Assembly (NCBI GenBank): GCA_035236585.1
Contig: CP141139.1
Span: forward strand, 37,023,217 to 37,087,216
Direction: 5' to 3'
Length of the DNA: 64,000 nucleotides
Source: Warburgia ugandensis
Lineage: Eukaryota; Streptophyta; Magnoliopsida; Canellales; Canellaceae
The position numbers and the translations under genes were made by a program. The notes under the pieces were generated by a model. The model made no database searches. It had not been told where the DNA came from and saw nothing but the letters and a program-made list of their open reading frames with translations. Shown one piece after another: positions 39,101-51,325 of this stretch (its first letter is position 1; the number at the start of each line of letters is the position of its first letter).

Positions 39101-39759
39101 TGGACATCAATGGGGAGTTGATATTTGCATGGATCTATTTACATGCTATGATCATTGCTTTACAATTTGGATTGGAATAAACTATATTTCTGTTCTAATA
39201 CCAGTATGTTATACCTTATAATACATGCTACTTACTTTGTTGATTACCGGGTAAAAATGGAAACAAATGTTCCATGGTTGGATGGGAATGTGTAGTTGAG
39301 CTAAGCTCAACAAGAATGGTAGGATATGCATGGGTTTAGTTCTTTTCCCTTACTGGGCTTCACAGCTCACCTAATTATTTTTTCAAGTACCAGTCAAGCT
39401 GATAAGGGGAAGGCTCTTGAATGAAGCCTAACTAATGATGTCACATTTTATGATGAGTATGAGTATGATCTATGTCCCATTATTTGATGAGTAGCCCTAT
39501 GCATTCTGTATATTTTATGTTGATGGTGCGAGTATGGGATTCAATAAAACTTTGAGTTAGCAAGTAGAGGTTTTAGTAATTTATTATGACGAATTGAATG
39601 GAGACTTAGTCTCCTATAAGGGTTTTATAATTGTTATACCATCTATCAGGTAAATCACATTGCATGCGTTAAATGCATAAGTCCAAAAAATAGGGGAGAC
39701 TCTATCGAAATATGTTTAATTATTTTAAATCATGGCCTCAGGGATTGGGGTTGTGATAG
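36112..39759 (+). repeat. 5' LTR of the Tekay-like element
   Basis: About 3.65 kb, aligned with 43813-46690 from ATCACAC near the start through GATAATATCATACTTG and ATTCATGTATGG. It contains the 12-copy motif array. Frames at 36433-36878 and 38434-38821 are artefacts of LTR sequence and of the array. Confidence 0.85.
38258..38862 (+). repeat. 12-copy degenerate 23-bp motif array in the 5' LTR
   Basis: Twelve copies of a motif near CCCAAGATGGTAAACCYTGAGGG, separated by 15-45 bases of less conserved sequence (often TATTGAGCCT or GGTTGCCTGG). Copy order matches the array in the 3' LTR (copy 9 reads AAATCTTGAGGG in both). Each motif has short inverted ends (CCCAAG/CTTGAGGG) that could form a small hairpin. 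Confidence 0.9.
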
Positions 39760-39761
39760 CT

Positions 39762-39774
39762 TGGTATCAAAGCA
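39762..39774 (+). other. primer-binding site of the Tekay-like element
   Basis: TGGTATCAAAGCA, close to the Met-tRNA primer consensus TGGTATCAGAGC, lies directly after the 5' LTR. Confidence 0.75.
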
Positions 39775-40149
39775 AGGTGGTAGGTCACTTGGGGAAAAAA
39801 CTTATTTTTCTAGCTTAAAATTTTATTTTTTAGAGGAAATGTTTGTACTTGATTTCTTAGGATGTACTAGAATTGACTCTTGATGATTATCTTGTTTGAT
39901 CGGTTGATTAACTATAACTGTTTGATATTCTGAAAAGGCATATGCATGGTTGAGATTAGAAGCAATCGATGGCTCTAGTCCTAAGGGATCTACATTGTGT
40001 GTACATGATCCTGTATAGGAAGCTTCTGGATAGATGGTACCATCTACAAAGGGTATTCAACCGAATGAGGATTGGACTTGGGAAGTCTCACTCACATAGT
40101 AGCAAGGACAGGAGGAGGATGGGATATCCTTCTTAGGTGCAAAGTGCTT

Positions 40150-40670
40150 AGGCACATTCTCTACCTTTTGGAATAGCTTGTAAGACTTGTTTTAATTGTG
40201 GACAATAAGGCCATTTTAGGAGAGACTATCCTAGGCTAGGAGCATCAAAGGGTAGTGTGTAGAGTAGTAGCAGGCCATGTGTCCAAGGATGTCCACCGGC
40301 ATGGAGGTCAGATGTGCCAGTCAAAGGTGTGCATCCCACCTTCAAGTAGAGGACATAGGGAAGAGTATATGGATTGATATAATCAGACACCCAACTAGAT
40401 CGTACTATCATAGAAGGTACATTCTTACTATTTCATACTTGGAATAGAGTGCTATTTGACTTAGGTGTAACACATTCTTTTATTTCATCTTCTATTGTTT
40501 ATGACTTAAACTTGGACACCAAACCACTAGACCCAACATTGCAAGTTGAGTTGCTGATAGGGATGAGTATTAACTCAAAAAGAATTTGTCTAAGATGTGA
40601 TAATAATATGGCAAGTAGTAGGGTGATGCATGATTTGTGTTTCATTGTGTTTTTGTTTTCTTGCATTTGA
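40150..40670 (+). mobile_element. gag zinc knuckle and aspartic-protease remnants
   Basis: A CFNCGQ-GHFRRDYP-like zinc knuckle (CCHC type) lies near 40170-40230. A protease block follows in the 73-codon frame at 40449-40670 (LFDLGVTHSFISS; family: DSGATHSFIS). The capsid part upstream is largely unrecognisable. Fossil of the Tekay-like element. Confidence 0.75.
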
Positions 40671-41479
40671 TCAAAGTTTGATCCATGATTTACATTTTTG
40701 GGTAGTCGATGTGGGCTTCCTAAGAGGGGGACTAATGAGGGTGGCCAATGAGGGTGGGTGCATGTGGAAATGGTAGCCTTTTAGGTGGCAAGCTTCTAGG
40801 TGCTCACAGCATGATCATGGGTTGGGCTGAGATGAATCTTGGGATTGTTTTTACAGTCATAATTTGACATGAGATATGGTTTTTGGCATGGATTTGCCAA
40901 TAGTGAGCTAATAGGCTCAGATGTATGTTTGGCATAGGTTTGCCTGTGGTGAGTTGATATGCTTTTATATGGATTTGGCATGGATTTTCTTGTGATGAGC
41001 TAATATGATTTGAATTGATTTGGCATGGATTTTCCTGGTATTAAATATAAAAGAAATTCAATTATTTTATCATTTTATTACTAATTTATGCATACTGACA
41101 ATATAGATTATCCTTACATGGATACCTTATGATTTTACATGTACTAATATTGTACATGGGTGAGATTCTATTATGCTAATTGTGATATACATGATCATGA
41201 TTCATTTTGATTTAACATAGCATTAGTTTTGCCTACGTAGAGATTTGATATATTACTAGATGGATATTACTCCTTATAGTGTAATCTTGGGGATGGAATT
41301 CATGCTTGAGTTTCATGCTATTATTGATTACAGTCGAAAAAGGGTTACTTTTGTCTTGGTTAGTAGAGTTCATTTTTATTTCTTTGCCATAGAAGATTAT
41401 AGTTTCTCACAAGTCCATGTTGGCTACAAATGCTAGGAAGACTATAGTAGATGGATGGCGACTATGGTGGGTTGTAATG

Positions 41480-42350
41480 ATGCTGATGCGAGTATTGAAT
41501 CCATTCTAGTAGTAAGAAAAATTGCAGATGTTTTCCTTGATAAATTACTGGGCTTACCTCTAAGGAGGTAAGTCGACTTTGCTATTGAGCTTTATCCTAG
41601 TGCTTCTCCAATTTTAGTCAATCCACATCGAATGCACACTGAGGTAATGTATTGACTACCAGCAATTGAATAGGGTGACAATCAAGAACAAATACTTATT
41701 ACCAAGGATTGATGATTTATTTGATTAGCTAAGGGGATCTACTTGTTTCTCCCATATTGACTTGTGATGTGGATACCATCAGCTACAAGTAAGAGACAAA
41801 GATATCCCGAAGATAGTATTCAGAACATGATATGGTCAATTTGAGTTTGTAATGATACCTTTTGGGTTGATAAATTCTCTAGTGGCATTTATGAGTATAA
41901 TGAATTGAATGTTTCTCCCTTATTTGAATCAAGTCATTGTCATATTTCTGGACGATGTGTTGATATATTTGAGGTCTAAGGAGGAGCATGAACAACATTT
42001 GTCTATTGCATTGTAGTTATTGAGGGGACACCAGTTGTATGCGAAACTTTGCAAGTGTGAGTTTTTGACAACTAAGGTAAATTTCTTTTGGCATGTAGTT
42101 TCTGGTGATGGGATTTTAGTTGACCTGCAAAGATAGAAGTTGTGATGAGTTGAGAAAGACTGAGGAACGTAACTGAGATCAGGAGTTTTCTTGGGCTGCA
42201 AGTTACTATAGGAGGTTTGTGAAGGACTTCTCACACATTACAACATCCATGACAAGGCTTACAAAAAAGGGTGTGGTGTTTGAATGAGACGATTCATGTG
42301 AGTAGTAATTTCAGAAGCTGAAGAAATGATTGACATTAGCACCTTTGCTT
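41480..42350 (+). mobile_element. RT fossil of the Tekay-like element
   Basis: Readable in pieces: a VFLDKLLGLPLRR / VDFAIELYPSASPI block typical of the RT entry (family: FPDVFPEDLPGLPP..EVEFAIDL), a LPRIDDLFD-like block near 41700, QVRDKDIPK near 41790, and a FLDDVLIYL-like segment near 41945. Heavily broken. Confidence 0.75.
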
Positions 42351-42359
42351 ATCATTCCT

Positions 42360-42785
42360 TAGCGTGGTGTGGGTTATGCTATGTATTGTGATGCCTCACA
42401 CTTAGGACTGGGATGTGTCCTTATGCAAGAAGGAAGAGTAGTGGCATATGGTTCTTGTCAATTGAAGCCAAATGTGAAGAAATGCACCACTCATGACTTA
42501 GAGTTGGCAGTGGTGGTGTTTGCCTCGAAACTTTAGAAGCATTATTTGTATGGTGAAAGGTTTGATGTCTTCACTGACCACATAGGTTCAAAGTACATCT
42601 TTATGCAGAAATATTTAAATCTGAGGCAGATTAGATGGGTTGAATACTTGGAGATCTTTGCTTTCACACTTCAGTATCACCCAAGAAAGGCAAAAGTTGT
42701 TGTAGATGCACTAAGTAGGAAGTCTAGAGGTTTGATGGCAGAACTTCGAGGTTCTAAATGGAAGGCATGTGAGTCATTGACCTAG
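42360..42785 (+). mobile_element. RNase H fossil of the Tekay-like element
   Basis: Contains a [15 protein letters not shown] block, [11 protein letters not shown]-like wording, YGERFDVFTDH, LNLRQIRWVEYLE, and YHPRKAKVVVDALSRKSRG, the end of RNase H in Del/Tekay elements. Broken. Confidence 0.8.
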
Positions 42786-43079
42786 TATGACTTGCACATT
42801 GGCTTGTCTGAAAGTTGTGCATTTTTATATCAAATGATTTCCCAACCGTCTATACTACAAAAAGTCATACAAGCTCAGATAGATGATGATGATGCTAAGA
42901 GTATTAGAGTCTGATTAGAAAATGGAGAGAGTATTGAACATTGGACTGTGGACTCTTTTGGTGGGTTACAGTATTTGAGGAGACTTTTGGTACCACCAGT
43001 TGATGAGGTTAGGAGAGAATTATTGAGTGAGGCATGTCAGTCTAAATTTTCAATACATCTTGGTATCATGACTTCTGGA

Positions 43080-43445
43080 GACACTTTTGGTGGAAAGGAA
43101 TGAAGGACATTACTGAATTTGTTGCTCAATGTTTGACATATCAGCAGGTTAAAGTAGAGCATTAAAAGCCTATGGGATTATACAGCCTTTACCAATGGGA
43201 GAATGCAAGTGGGAGAATATTACCATGGATTTTGTGGTAGGTCTTCTGTGTAATAGGCAAGGTTGGAACAACATATGGATGATTGTTGATAGATTGACCA
43301 AGTTAACGGACCTCTTGCCAGTGAAGGTTACTGATTCACTCAAGACATTGAGTCTACTATACATACCTGAGATTGTAAGATTACATGGGGTACCCGTATC
43401 CATTGTGTCACATAGAGATTTGAGGTTTACTTCTAGATTCTAAAA
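43080..43445 (+). mobile_element. integrase fossil of the Tekay-like element
   Basis: The 82-codon frame at 43195-43443 reads [15 protein letters not shown], then [20 protein letters not shown], then [20 protein letters not shown], the Tekay/Del integrase core. The segment at 43560-43720 carries wording like the terminal part of chromovirus integrases. The interval between is shorter than usual. Broken. Confidence 0.8.
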
Positions 43446-43812
43446 TAGGCTGGAGAAGTTGCTTATTGTTTGGCCTAGCCTCCACAGTTATCACAGATTC
43501 ACTATATTTTTCATGTGTCCATGTTGAAGAATTATGAGTCAGGCCCTTCTCATGTTCTTGACTGAACATATTTTATCATTCAAGAGGATGTTTTATATGA
43601 GGAGAAACTAATATAGGTAGTTGATTGATGGGAACATGTTTTAAGCTGAAAAGTGATACCACTTGTAAAAGTAGTGTGGCAACATCATAGAGTAGAAGAA
43701 GGCACATGGGAGCTGGAGTAGAAAATCTAGTAAAGGTACCCAAAACTAGTTGACTAGGGTATTTCCTTAAATTTTGAGGACAATTTTTTGTTTTTGTTTT
43801 TAAGGAGGTAAG

Positions 43813-46690
43813 TGTTATCACACTCGTGTCTTGAGATTAGGGTAAAAAGGTAATTGACTCATTAATTCTTTTAAAAATTGTGAAATAGCTCAAGTAAGGT
43901 TGGATTGAGCTGTGGGCCCCTCATGAGTTAAGGTCTCCATCGGGCTCAAATTCAGGTGAATTGAAAACCCTAACCTTATTGAATTATGTATCCAACTAGG
44001 AATTTAATGATATGAAACTCCACTTTAGATTCATGGAAAATTTTGAGCAATTTTTCTTTAAAATGAAAATTTTATCATAAATTAAGTAATTATAAAAAAT
44101 AAAAAATAAAGGAAATTAATTATTAGATTATTAGATTGTGCTCGATGAGAGCTTTCCAACGACATTAAGAATGCGTGAAATGGAGACCAAAACCCAAAAT
44201 TTCAAAACTTTTACAAATGAAAGGCGAGGTTCAAATTGATAATGGCACCCCTTGTGCTAACTCTTCTGCACAGTGTCATAGGGAAGCTAGTTGAAATGTG
44301 GGCGTCAAACTCACCACGTGGACTTAAGTCCCTACCCCCCATGTGTTTGTAATAAGAGAAACAGGAGAAAGCCATCACTTGGAGGCTTCCCCCCCCTTCA
44401 CTTCTCCTTCTCCTTCTCCCCCACCCACACTGACCGACTGGAAGAAAAATCGGGTACCCTTTTCTTTGGTAAGACCTAAAGGCAATGCTTTTCTCCCCAT
44501 AGATTATCACTATCTCCCATCTCTTTCTCCAGCAATAAGAAATCAACGTCGATGATGAAGACCTCACCCACCATCATCTCTCTATTCCTCTTCTCCTCCT
44601 CACCGGTCACCGATCATCGATCAATGCCAAAGTCTAGCTTGTAAGAAGATTTGATGACGACAACCAAGAATACGTAGGTAAGTCTTCTCTCCCTTTTCTT
44701 CTTTTCATTTAACCTATTTCTTCTTTTCCTTTTTCCCTCCCAGCCATTTCAAACTACCGTTCTTGTTATTATCACCATTTTTCAACGATGGGAACGGTGA
44801 GAAAATTGACAGGTTGAAAAACATAGTCAGTATAATGGAATTTGTTCAATGATTGGAACTGTTCATTTCGTACCTTAGATGATTACAAATAAAACACCTC
44901 TAGTTTCATGAAAATCCATCATGTAACGATGCCAAAAATTGAGAAAAACAGTAAAACTAGCGACTTTAAAAAGTTAGACAAAATCCAGCCAAAAACATAA
45001 TATTTTGATAGAAATATAGAGAAAAACTAGATAGGACTAAATTCATGAAATTCCAACCAAATATCTATAATTTGGTGTAGTTTTAATGTTATGTATGTCA
45101 CTAGCGTTGGTGAACTTTTCTTGTGAACCCCTAAAAATTGGAAAAAAGGAATTTTTGTGATGTGGATAAATCACACTTCATCTTTTCATCTAGAAAGACA
45201 GATAGTCGATTAGGAATCATTTGGTCCTTGAATTTTTAATCAAAAACTTAGTAATGCATAAGGAAAAACTAAGATCTTAGCATCCTAGCTTTAAAACACA
45301 AATGGAAGGTAGATCTGTGAAAAATGTGACTTCATTTACCCATCAACAATGAATTGTGATAGAAATGCTAGACTAATTATGGATTAGTTGATGGAAGATC
45401 TGATCTGACCATCCAAAACTTCATCGGTAGTGATTGAAGGTTAGGAAAGGTGATTACACCATGGATTATGGTTAAAATCATTGAATTGCAAAGTAACTTA
45501 CCTTCAATGATGAGAATTGAAATATCTAGATATACGCACTTGATCTGGACTGTTGATTAGAGACCAATGGTGCTGATCTTAGTACATAGTGACCAATTGA
45601 TGTCCTGATAGTCAATCTAGGTTTCAGAGGTTAGATTAATGACATTATGAATAGAGATCTTGAAGCAATTATAGTAAATTGCTTGGGATTCAAAAATTTA
45701 CTTAGCACTTGTATTCTTAAGAACAAGATTTGAATGTAGTTTGAACGACATTAGTAATTGAATGGTGAATTGTCTCGCAAATGCAAGTAAGGACCCTAAA
45801 CCCTTCTTTATCCTTAAATTCATTTTAATCTATTCACTTAAAATTAATAGCATGAATGTGTAGAATAAATAGATATCATATTGGTTGAATGGATTATATA
45901 AATTGCAATTACTTATTGAAATTGTCTTGTGATATTCTGATTAATTAAGCTTAACTGTTATGATAATGTAAATTATGATAAAATGGTCAATCCCAAGATA
46001 GCAAGCCATGAGGGCTGCCTGGTAAGTTATGATGACGCCTTCTAAGATGGTAAACCTTGAGGGAATGGGTTACCTGATTTATTATAAGGTGAAGTCACCT
46101 AAGATGGTAAACCTTGAGGAATGGATTGTCAGTTATTGAGCCTCCCAAGATGGTAAACCTTGAGGGAAAGGGCTACTTGGTTTTTTGGAATCACGATGGA
46201 GCCGCCCAAAATGGTAAACCCTGAGGGATGAGCTATTAGGTATTGAGCCTCCCAAGATGGTAAACCTTGATGGAAAGGGTTTCCTGGTCTTTTAGGATCA
46301 TAGAGGACCTGCCCAGGATGGTAAACCCTGAGGGATGAGCTAACAGACTTCAGTCTCCCAAGATGGTAAACCTTGTGTGAAATGGCTACTTGGTTGATTG
46401 CAACTAAGGTGAAGCCACCCAAGATGGTAAATCTTGAGGGAACCTAATATTAGAGCTATCCAAGATGGTTAACCTTGAGGGAAAGGGCTGCCTGGTTCTT
46501 TGGAATCATGGTGGAGCCACCCAAGATCGTAAACCTTGAGGGCTTGGTTGCCTTATGTATGATACCCATAGTGGACTACCAAAATGGTAAACCTTAAGGG
46601 AGATTACTTGATCAATGTGATAATATCATACTTGTTTATTCTTTTTGAGGAAATAATTAAATGAAATACATTCATGTATGGTTTTGAATG
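43813..46690 (+). repeat. truncated 3' LTR of the Tekay-like element
   Basis: Starts TGTTATCACACTCG after a purine tract (AAGGAGGTAAG). It runs in parallel with the 5' LTR until about 46690, where element X sequence resumes. It contains its own copy of the motif array. Frames at 44211-44567 are LTR artefacts. Confidence 0.85.
45992..46605 (+). repeat. 12-copy degenerate 23-bp motif array in the 3' LTR
   Basis: The same motif and the same copy number and order as at 38258-38862 (consensus CCCAAGATGGTAAACCTTGAGGG). The minus-strand frame at 46129-46422, with repeated YHLG/YHPG wording, is a reading of the array. Confidence 0.9.
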
Positions 46691-48495
46691 AAATCTAGGC
46701 ACGTTTATATCTCAATGGATCGGCCCATATATAGTTAAACAAGTTTTTTCATATGGGATTGTAGAGATTGAGGCTGCCAAGACTGACCACATTTTTAAAG
46801 CAAATGGCCAATGTTTAAAGCCTTTCCTAGTATATGAGAATCTTGAAGCTCAGGTCCTACTTTTTAAACATTGAGGACAATATTTCTTCTAAATAACAGG
46901 TGTAGAATTATACCAAATTCTAGGTTTTTAGCTAATTTTCATCATTTTTAAGAAAAATTAAAGAAATGTGAAATTTTTAATTTTTAGGTCAAGTTCTACA
47001 CTATGATGAGAATTGGATTTTTCTAAAGTATAGTTTAGGTAACTGTAGCCCAAGATGGAATTTCACATGATTAATTCATCATTTTACTCATTTTCTAAAA
47101 TATTCCATAAAAGCTAAGTCTCAGATCACATCAGTGGAGACTTATAACCTAAGTGAGCTTTAAACCATTCATTCTTTTTGATAGGTTATAAATGTGTTTC
47201 AAAATTTTCTATAGTGTGCTTAAAAAAGATTTGATCCTACCAATTCTTAAATTTGTCTAATTACCTGAATTATTAGAGTATTACCTTTAAAATTCTAAAA
47301 GTTCATTGAATTTGATAGATTAAGGAAACCTAGAAAATGATTTAATCCATTCTTGTTATTAACCTAGAGACACAAGGCTTACCTCAAAAGTATTTTTACC
47401 ACTAGTTAGCTAATTTAAGCCTTTTATATAAGCCTTTTCTTTTCTTATTTGAATTACCTTTACCCAAAGTAATCCAATACAAATGATCTATTACCTATTT
47501 TCTTCAAAAGACATGTTAGAGATGAATGAAGATATACTTTTAGTTATAATGGAAGTAGAAAAGTGAATATTAAGAAAAGATATGTTCTTCAAAGAGATTC
47601 AAAATTGTTGAAAAAAAAAGAAGAGAAAACAAAATTTGAAGAATATGAAAAAATGAAGAAATATTGACTTTGGTACGAAGTAAAGAAGAATTTTCACTTG
47701 TAGTAGAAGACGTCTACTTATTTTTGAAAAACTTTGAATATCCTTTAAGCCTTTTCTTTTGTACCCTATCCTAAGCCTACATTTAGTCCTAGTTAAAGAC
47801 ATATTGATTTTATGAAGAAAATAGTCTTTAGGAGGATATAAATGGATAGCATTTAGAGGGTAATATGTCTAAGTATTCAAAGATAATGATATCCATTCTA
47901 AAGGGATCAAGACTAAATTCCTTAGTAACTCTCATTTTTTCACGAGTATATGTGAGATAAACTTGCTTTTATTGACTCTACTCACATATAATAAAGAGAG
48001 ATACGATTTGAACCCTTTTCTAAGAGTTTTATTTCTAAGTATATGTCATTAGTGAGGATTAAGGTCAAAATATATTTAAAATGCAGTTCAAAAGTTATAT
48101 TTTACTCAGAGATAAAGATTATTGCATATGTAAGTTGTACACACATTAATCACTCTGTGATATGAACTTAATTGAAATGTATTTAACATATGGGTAGGGT
48201 TTTGAGTTCTTTATTCAATTTTATTAGTATGCTAAAGTTAATAGATTTAGTGAAGATAATTCTCTAAGATAGAAGTAGGAGTTGACTTGAAAAATATTTT
48301 TAAAAGTTTATAGGTATATTTACTGCAAACCCTCGTGAAGCTTAACTCATCCATTAGGACTAACCTAGGGGTTTAAGGGCTTGTTATATTTGCTAAATGC
48401 AATCGTGAGTACCTATGAAAGTGGAAATTTGTACAAATTTCGTAAATTGGTTTTTTGCATATTTTGATTGGGACTAGCAAAATGTTGGCTGGGGG
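46691..48495 (+). mobile_element. end of element X integrase and long 3' untranslated region
   Basis: 46760-46860 carries the integrase tail typical of Athila/Tat elements (family wording FKVNGQRLKPFL; here readable in pieces), then TTGAGGACAAT, the usual string after pol in this group. The following 1.6 kb is non-coding AT-rich DNA that aligns with 53640-55354 of element Y. It ends in TGGCTGGGGG (48487-48495), a G-rich polypurine tract. Confidence 0.7.
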
Positions 48496-50883
48496 TGTTA
48501 AATATTTAATTTTGGCCAAAATACCAATAATTTAACATCTGGGTAGCTAGCTCCAATTGACCATCCAATAGTTGATTTGTTGAATTTAAAAACTAGATGA
48601 TCACCAGAGCAAATCAGATGTATAAAGTATGGTTTAGATGATTCTAATTTAGTTAATATGTTGCAGATCAATCACATTGAAAAGTTGATGGCTTAGATTG
48701 AGTTGATCAGTGCTAAGTCATCTTCATTCCACAAGAGCACTACAAGGCAAGATGGACCTAGGAGATAGCCAATGAGAATAAAGTGTACATGAAGAAGACT
48801 TCTAATGTGATCCTAATAAAGATCCAGGGAAGGAGGGAAAAAGACATGCTATAACCAAAGAAAGAGATAGGTTGCATAAGGAGATTGCACTGGCTATATA
48901 ACAAAGAGGGAACACTTTGGAAAGAAGAGGAAAAATAGAAAATAGAGACCCATCGTGGAACCTTGAGAAGGCATTGAGTGCATTGATGTAGAGAAGTTTG
49001 AGGATAGTTAGTGTGCCATGAGTGACTCATTTTGTTGTAGATTTTTTTGACTCTAGGAAGGATCAGATATAGATTCTCTCATCTTGGTGGTTTGGGCATA
49101 AGAAAAAGGCTTTTCTGCTGTTGTTTACTTTGAACAAATGCATTGAACAAAGTTACTCAACTGATAAGCAATATAAAAAGAGTTATTTTCATCCCTCTTC
49201 TAAGTTAGTGCTAAGGCATGCCCTTCCAAATGCAGTCCTAGGGCATCTTCTTCTTCTCCCCTTCCATTTTTCTCTTCCAGTTCTCCCTTTCTCTTTCTCA
49301 CCCTAATTGCAATCTCCATGTCCTGCCCTATCTCTCTCTTTCTCACACACTCTCTCTACTTCCAATAGAAATTAGTCTTTCCCTTATTCCTTGTTCCCTT
49401 TCCATCTCATACCTCGCTCTCTAGCTCTATCTCTATCTCTCTCTCTCTCTCTAGTTCCCTCTTTTTCTCTCTTGCTCCCCCTCTTTCATTGCCCACTCTA
49501 GCTTATTTTCCTATCTCTCTCTATTTCTCTATCTCTTGCTTCTTTTGTCTTTCACTTGCTTATCTCTCTTTTAGTCTTTCTCTCTATGTCTCTTCTTTGT
49601 CACGAAAACCTAACCCGCACCCATCATTGTTCGCAACATCTCTCTATTTCACTATGTTCACCTTCAATTTCCCATCCGCACCCATCATTGTTCACAACAT
49701 CTCTCTATTTCACTATGTTCACCTTCAATTTCCCATCTATTTCTAGTCAATCACCATCTTGGTCTATCATTACTATCTTTCTCTACTACTTCCTTTCCAA
49801 TCATCTCCTTACCAAGTACCTGTCACCATCAGGTTCCCCACTATCATTATCGTATTCCTCTTGTCTTCCATTCAAGTTTAGTCTCTGTCTTCAAATATTC
49901 CCTCTTCTGTTTCTTTAGCCACCATGAATCCTTGTCAACCCTTCTTCCAATTCTATTTTATCATTGTTTTACATCCTATCCAAAGCAAACACCAGTCCCT
50001 GTTCATCACCAATTTGTTTCTATTTTTCACAAAATTCTCACCAAATTATTTTATTTTTGCAGCTCCCCCTCCATTTCATGTTTCAAATAAGACAACTCTT
50101 TACAATTTTCTATTTCTCTTAGTTATGGGAAGAAAAAGAAGAAGGAATTTTCATAGAGAATTCCATTTTATCCCTTGCCTCAAATTTCTTAATTCCATAT
50201 AATCCAAGTTTTGCCTTTTTCCCTAATTTGTCTTTACTCTTATTCTTGTTTAATTTATCTCTATTCTATTTTATTCTTAGATTAGTCCAAGAATAAAATA
50301 ATTCAATCTTGCTTGATTAAAGCATAACCAAATCAATGATTTAGCTTTTAACCAATAGGATCACTTTATTTTTGAGCATTTTCTTATTAGATTTCAAATC
50401 AATTCTTAGATCTTCACCTTAGGACAATTTCTAGCTGTTCCATCATTCTTGATCTTCAATCTAAAATTCAAAAAGTTGATTTGAGTCGTCTAAAACCCAA
50501 AATCTTTACTTAGTCTAGTTCATCAAAATTTTGAAAAATCTGAACAATCCAACCATTGAATCCTTAACTAGAGATATGAGTGTGAGATTCATGAAGGCCA
50601 ATCAACTTTGATGAGACCATATTTGACAAAATTTATCATAATCAAGCTACAAAAGTGGATTTTATATGTTATTTAGTTTAATTTTCTATATTTTTGAACT
50701 TAGAATTGTGTAATTTTCATTAGTTAAATAGATCTGAGTTTACAATTCATTATTATTTTTTAATTTTTGGTCAATTAAATTTTATTTAAACTCAAAAATT
50801 TTAAGTTGAGTCCCCATAGGATCGATTCGTACTTGCATAAGCTATACTATAGTAGCCTGTGCACTTGCAAAAAATATTCAATA
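48496..50883 (+). repeat. 3' LTR of element X
   Basis: Starts TGTTAAATATTTAA and aligns with the 5' LTR (for example 48760-48900 with 29960-30100, and 50110-50470 with 31080-31440). It contains a 61-bp tandem duplication (49616-49676 and 49677-49737) absent from the 5' LTR. Frames at 49489-49918 are CT-rich artefacts. The right end is set by the ATTCA repeat at 50884. Confidence 0.75.
49616..49737 (+). repeat. 61-bp tandem duplication in the X 3' LTR
   Basis: Two adjacent units beginning CGCACCCATCATTGTTC and ending CAATTTCCCATC, differing at one or two bases. The near identity shows that the duplication is much younger than the LTR. Confidence 0.95.
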
Positions 50884-50888
50884 ATTCA
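50884..50888. repeat. target-site duplication ATTCA, right copy of element X
   Basis: ATTCA after the X 3' LTR, matching 29674-29678. A second ATTCA at 50876-50880 leaves the exact LTR end open by 8 bases. Confidence 0.55.
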
Positions 50889-50932
50889 TATACTTGTTGC
50901 ATTTTATATAAGGCTATTACATTAGTGAGCAC

Positions 50933-51032
50933 CTATTTAACAAAGGTTAGCCAGAGCTTAGCTATAACGAAAGCATATGCTGCATGGTTATAGTGTCTTG
51001 TCTGTTAAGGTGTTTGACCCTTTGTTAAATAG
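50933..51032. repeat. 100-bp nested inverted repeat
   Basis: CTATTTAACAAAGG (50933-50946) is perfectly inverted at 51019-51032. Inside, CTATAAC (50962-50968) is inverted at 50987-50993, around the palindrome GCATATGC (50973-50980). It could fold into a multi-part hairpin or be a tiny MITE. No flanking duplication was seen, and the X leader has no counterpart at this place. Confidence 0.7.
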
Positions 51033-51325
51033 CAAATATGTATGCACTAGTTTGTTTTTTATAATGCATTGCATGTATAATTTCTTTATGGTGGATGTAT
51101 CACATTGATAGTAAGGGCCCTGCAAGAACCCTCATAAGATAAGGACTATATTTTATAACCAAATCTTTGGCTCATCTAGGTAATTAAAATTGATCCTTGT
51201 ATGTTTGTAATCCTAGACCTTGAACATTAATTTAAAATCAAGTAGAAAGAGACTTATGGTTTTTGAGCTCGTAGGAACCTTTTTTGAAAGGTTAGGTCTA
51301 TTGTCACTCCATTGGTTTCTAAGCA

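Larger units (their letters stand above)
36112..46690 (+). mobile_element. Tekay/Del-like chromovirus (Ty3/gypsy fossil) inserted in element X
   Basis: LTR retrotransposon nested in the pol of element X. It has a 5' LTR (36112-39759), primer-binding site (39762-39774), gag zinc knuckle (40170), protease (40449), RT (about 41480-42350), RNase H (42360-42740), integrase (43080-43445) and a possible chromodomain end (43560-43720). A purine tract (43801-43812) precedes the 3' LTR, which starts at 43813 and stops near 46690. Coding parts contain numerous breaks (well over ten). The 3' LTR lacks roughly the last 0.8 kb, and part of X pol is also missing, so a deletion across the right junction is likely. 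LTRs look about 85% identical by eye. Confidence 0.85.
29679..50883 (+). mobile_element. Athila/Tat-like Ty3/gypsy element X (fossil, interrupted by a Tekay-like insertion)
   Basis: Old LTR retrotransposon. Parts in order: 5' LTR (29679 to ~31615), leader, gag (about 32590-33700), protease/spacer region (about 34250-35210), RT with the start of RNase H (35270-36110), the end of integrase (46690-46870), a long 3' untranslated region, a G-rich tract (48487-48495) and the 3' LTR (48496 to ~50883). A Tekay-like element (36112-46690) lies inside pol, and the middle of pol (most of RNase H and integrase) is missing around it. Coding parts carry well over ten breaks. The gag and RT wording is that of the Athila/Tat branch. 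ATTCA flanks the element on both sides. LTRs are visibly diverged, so it is old. Confidence 0.8.
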
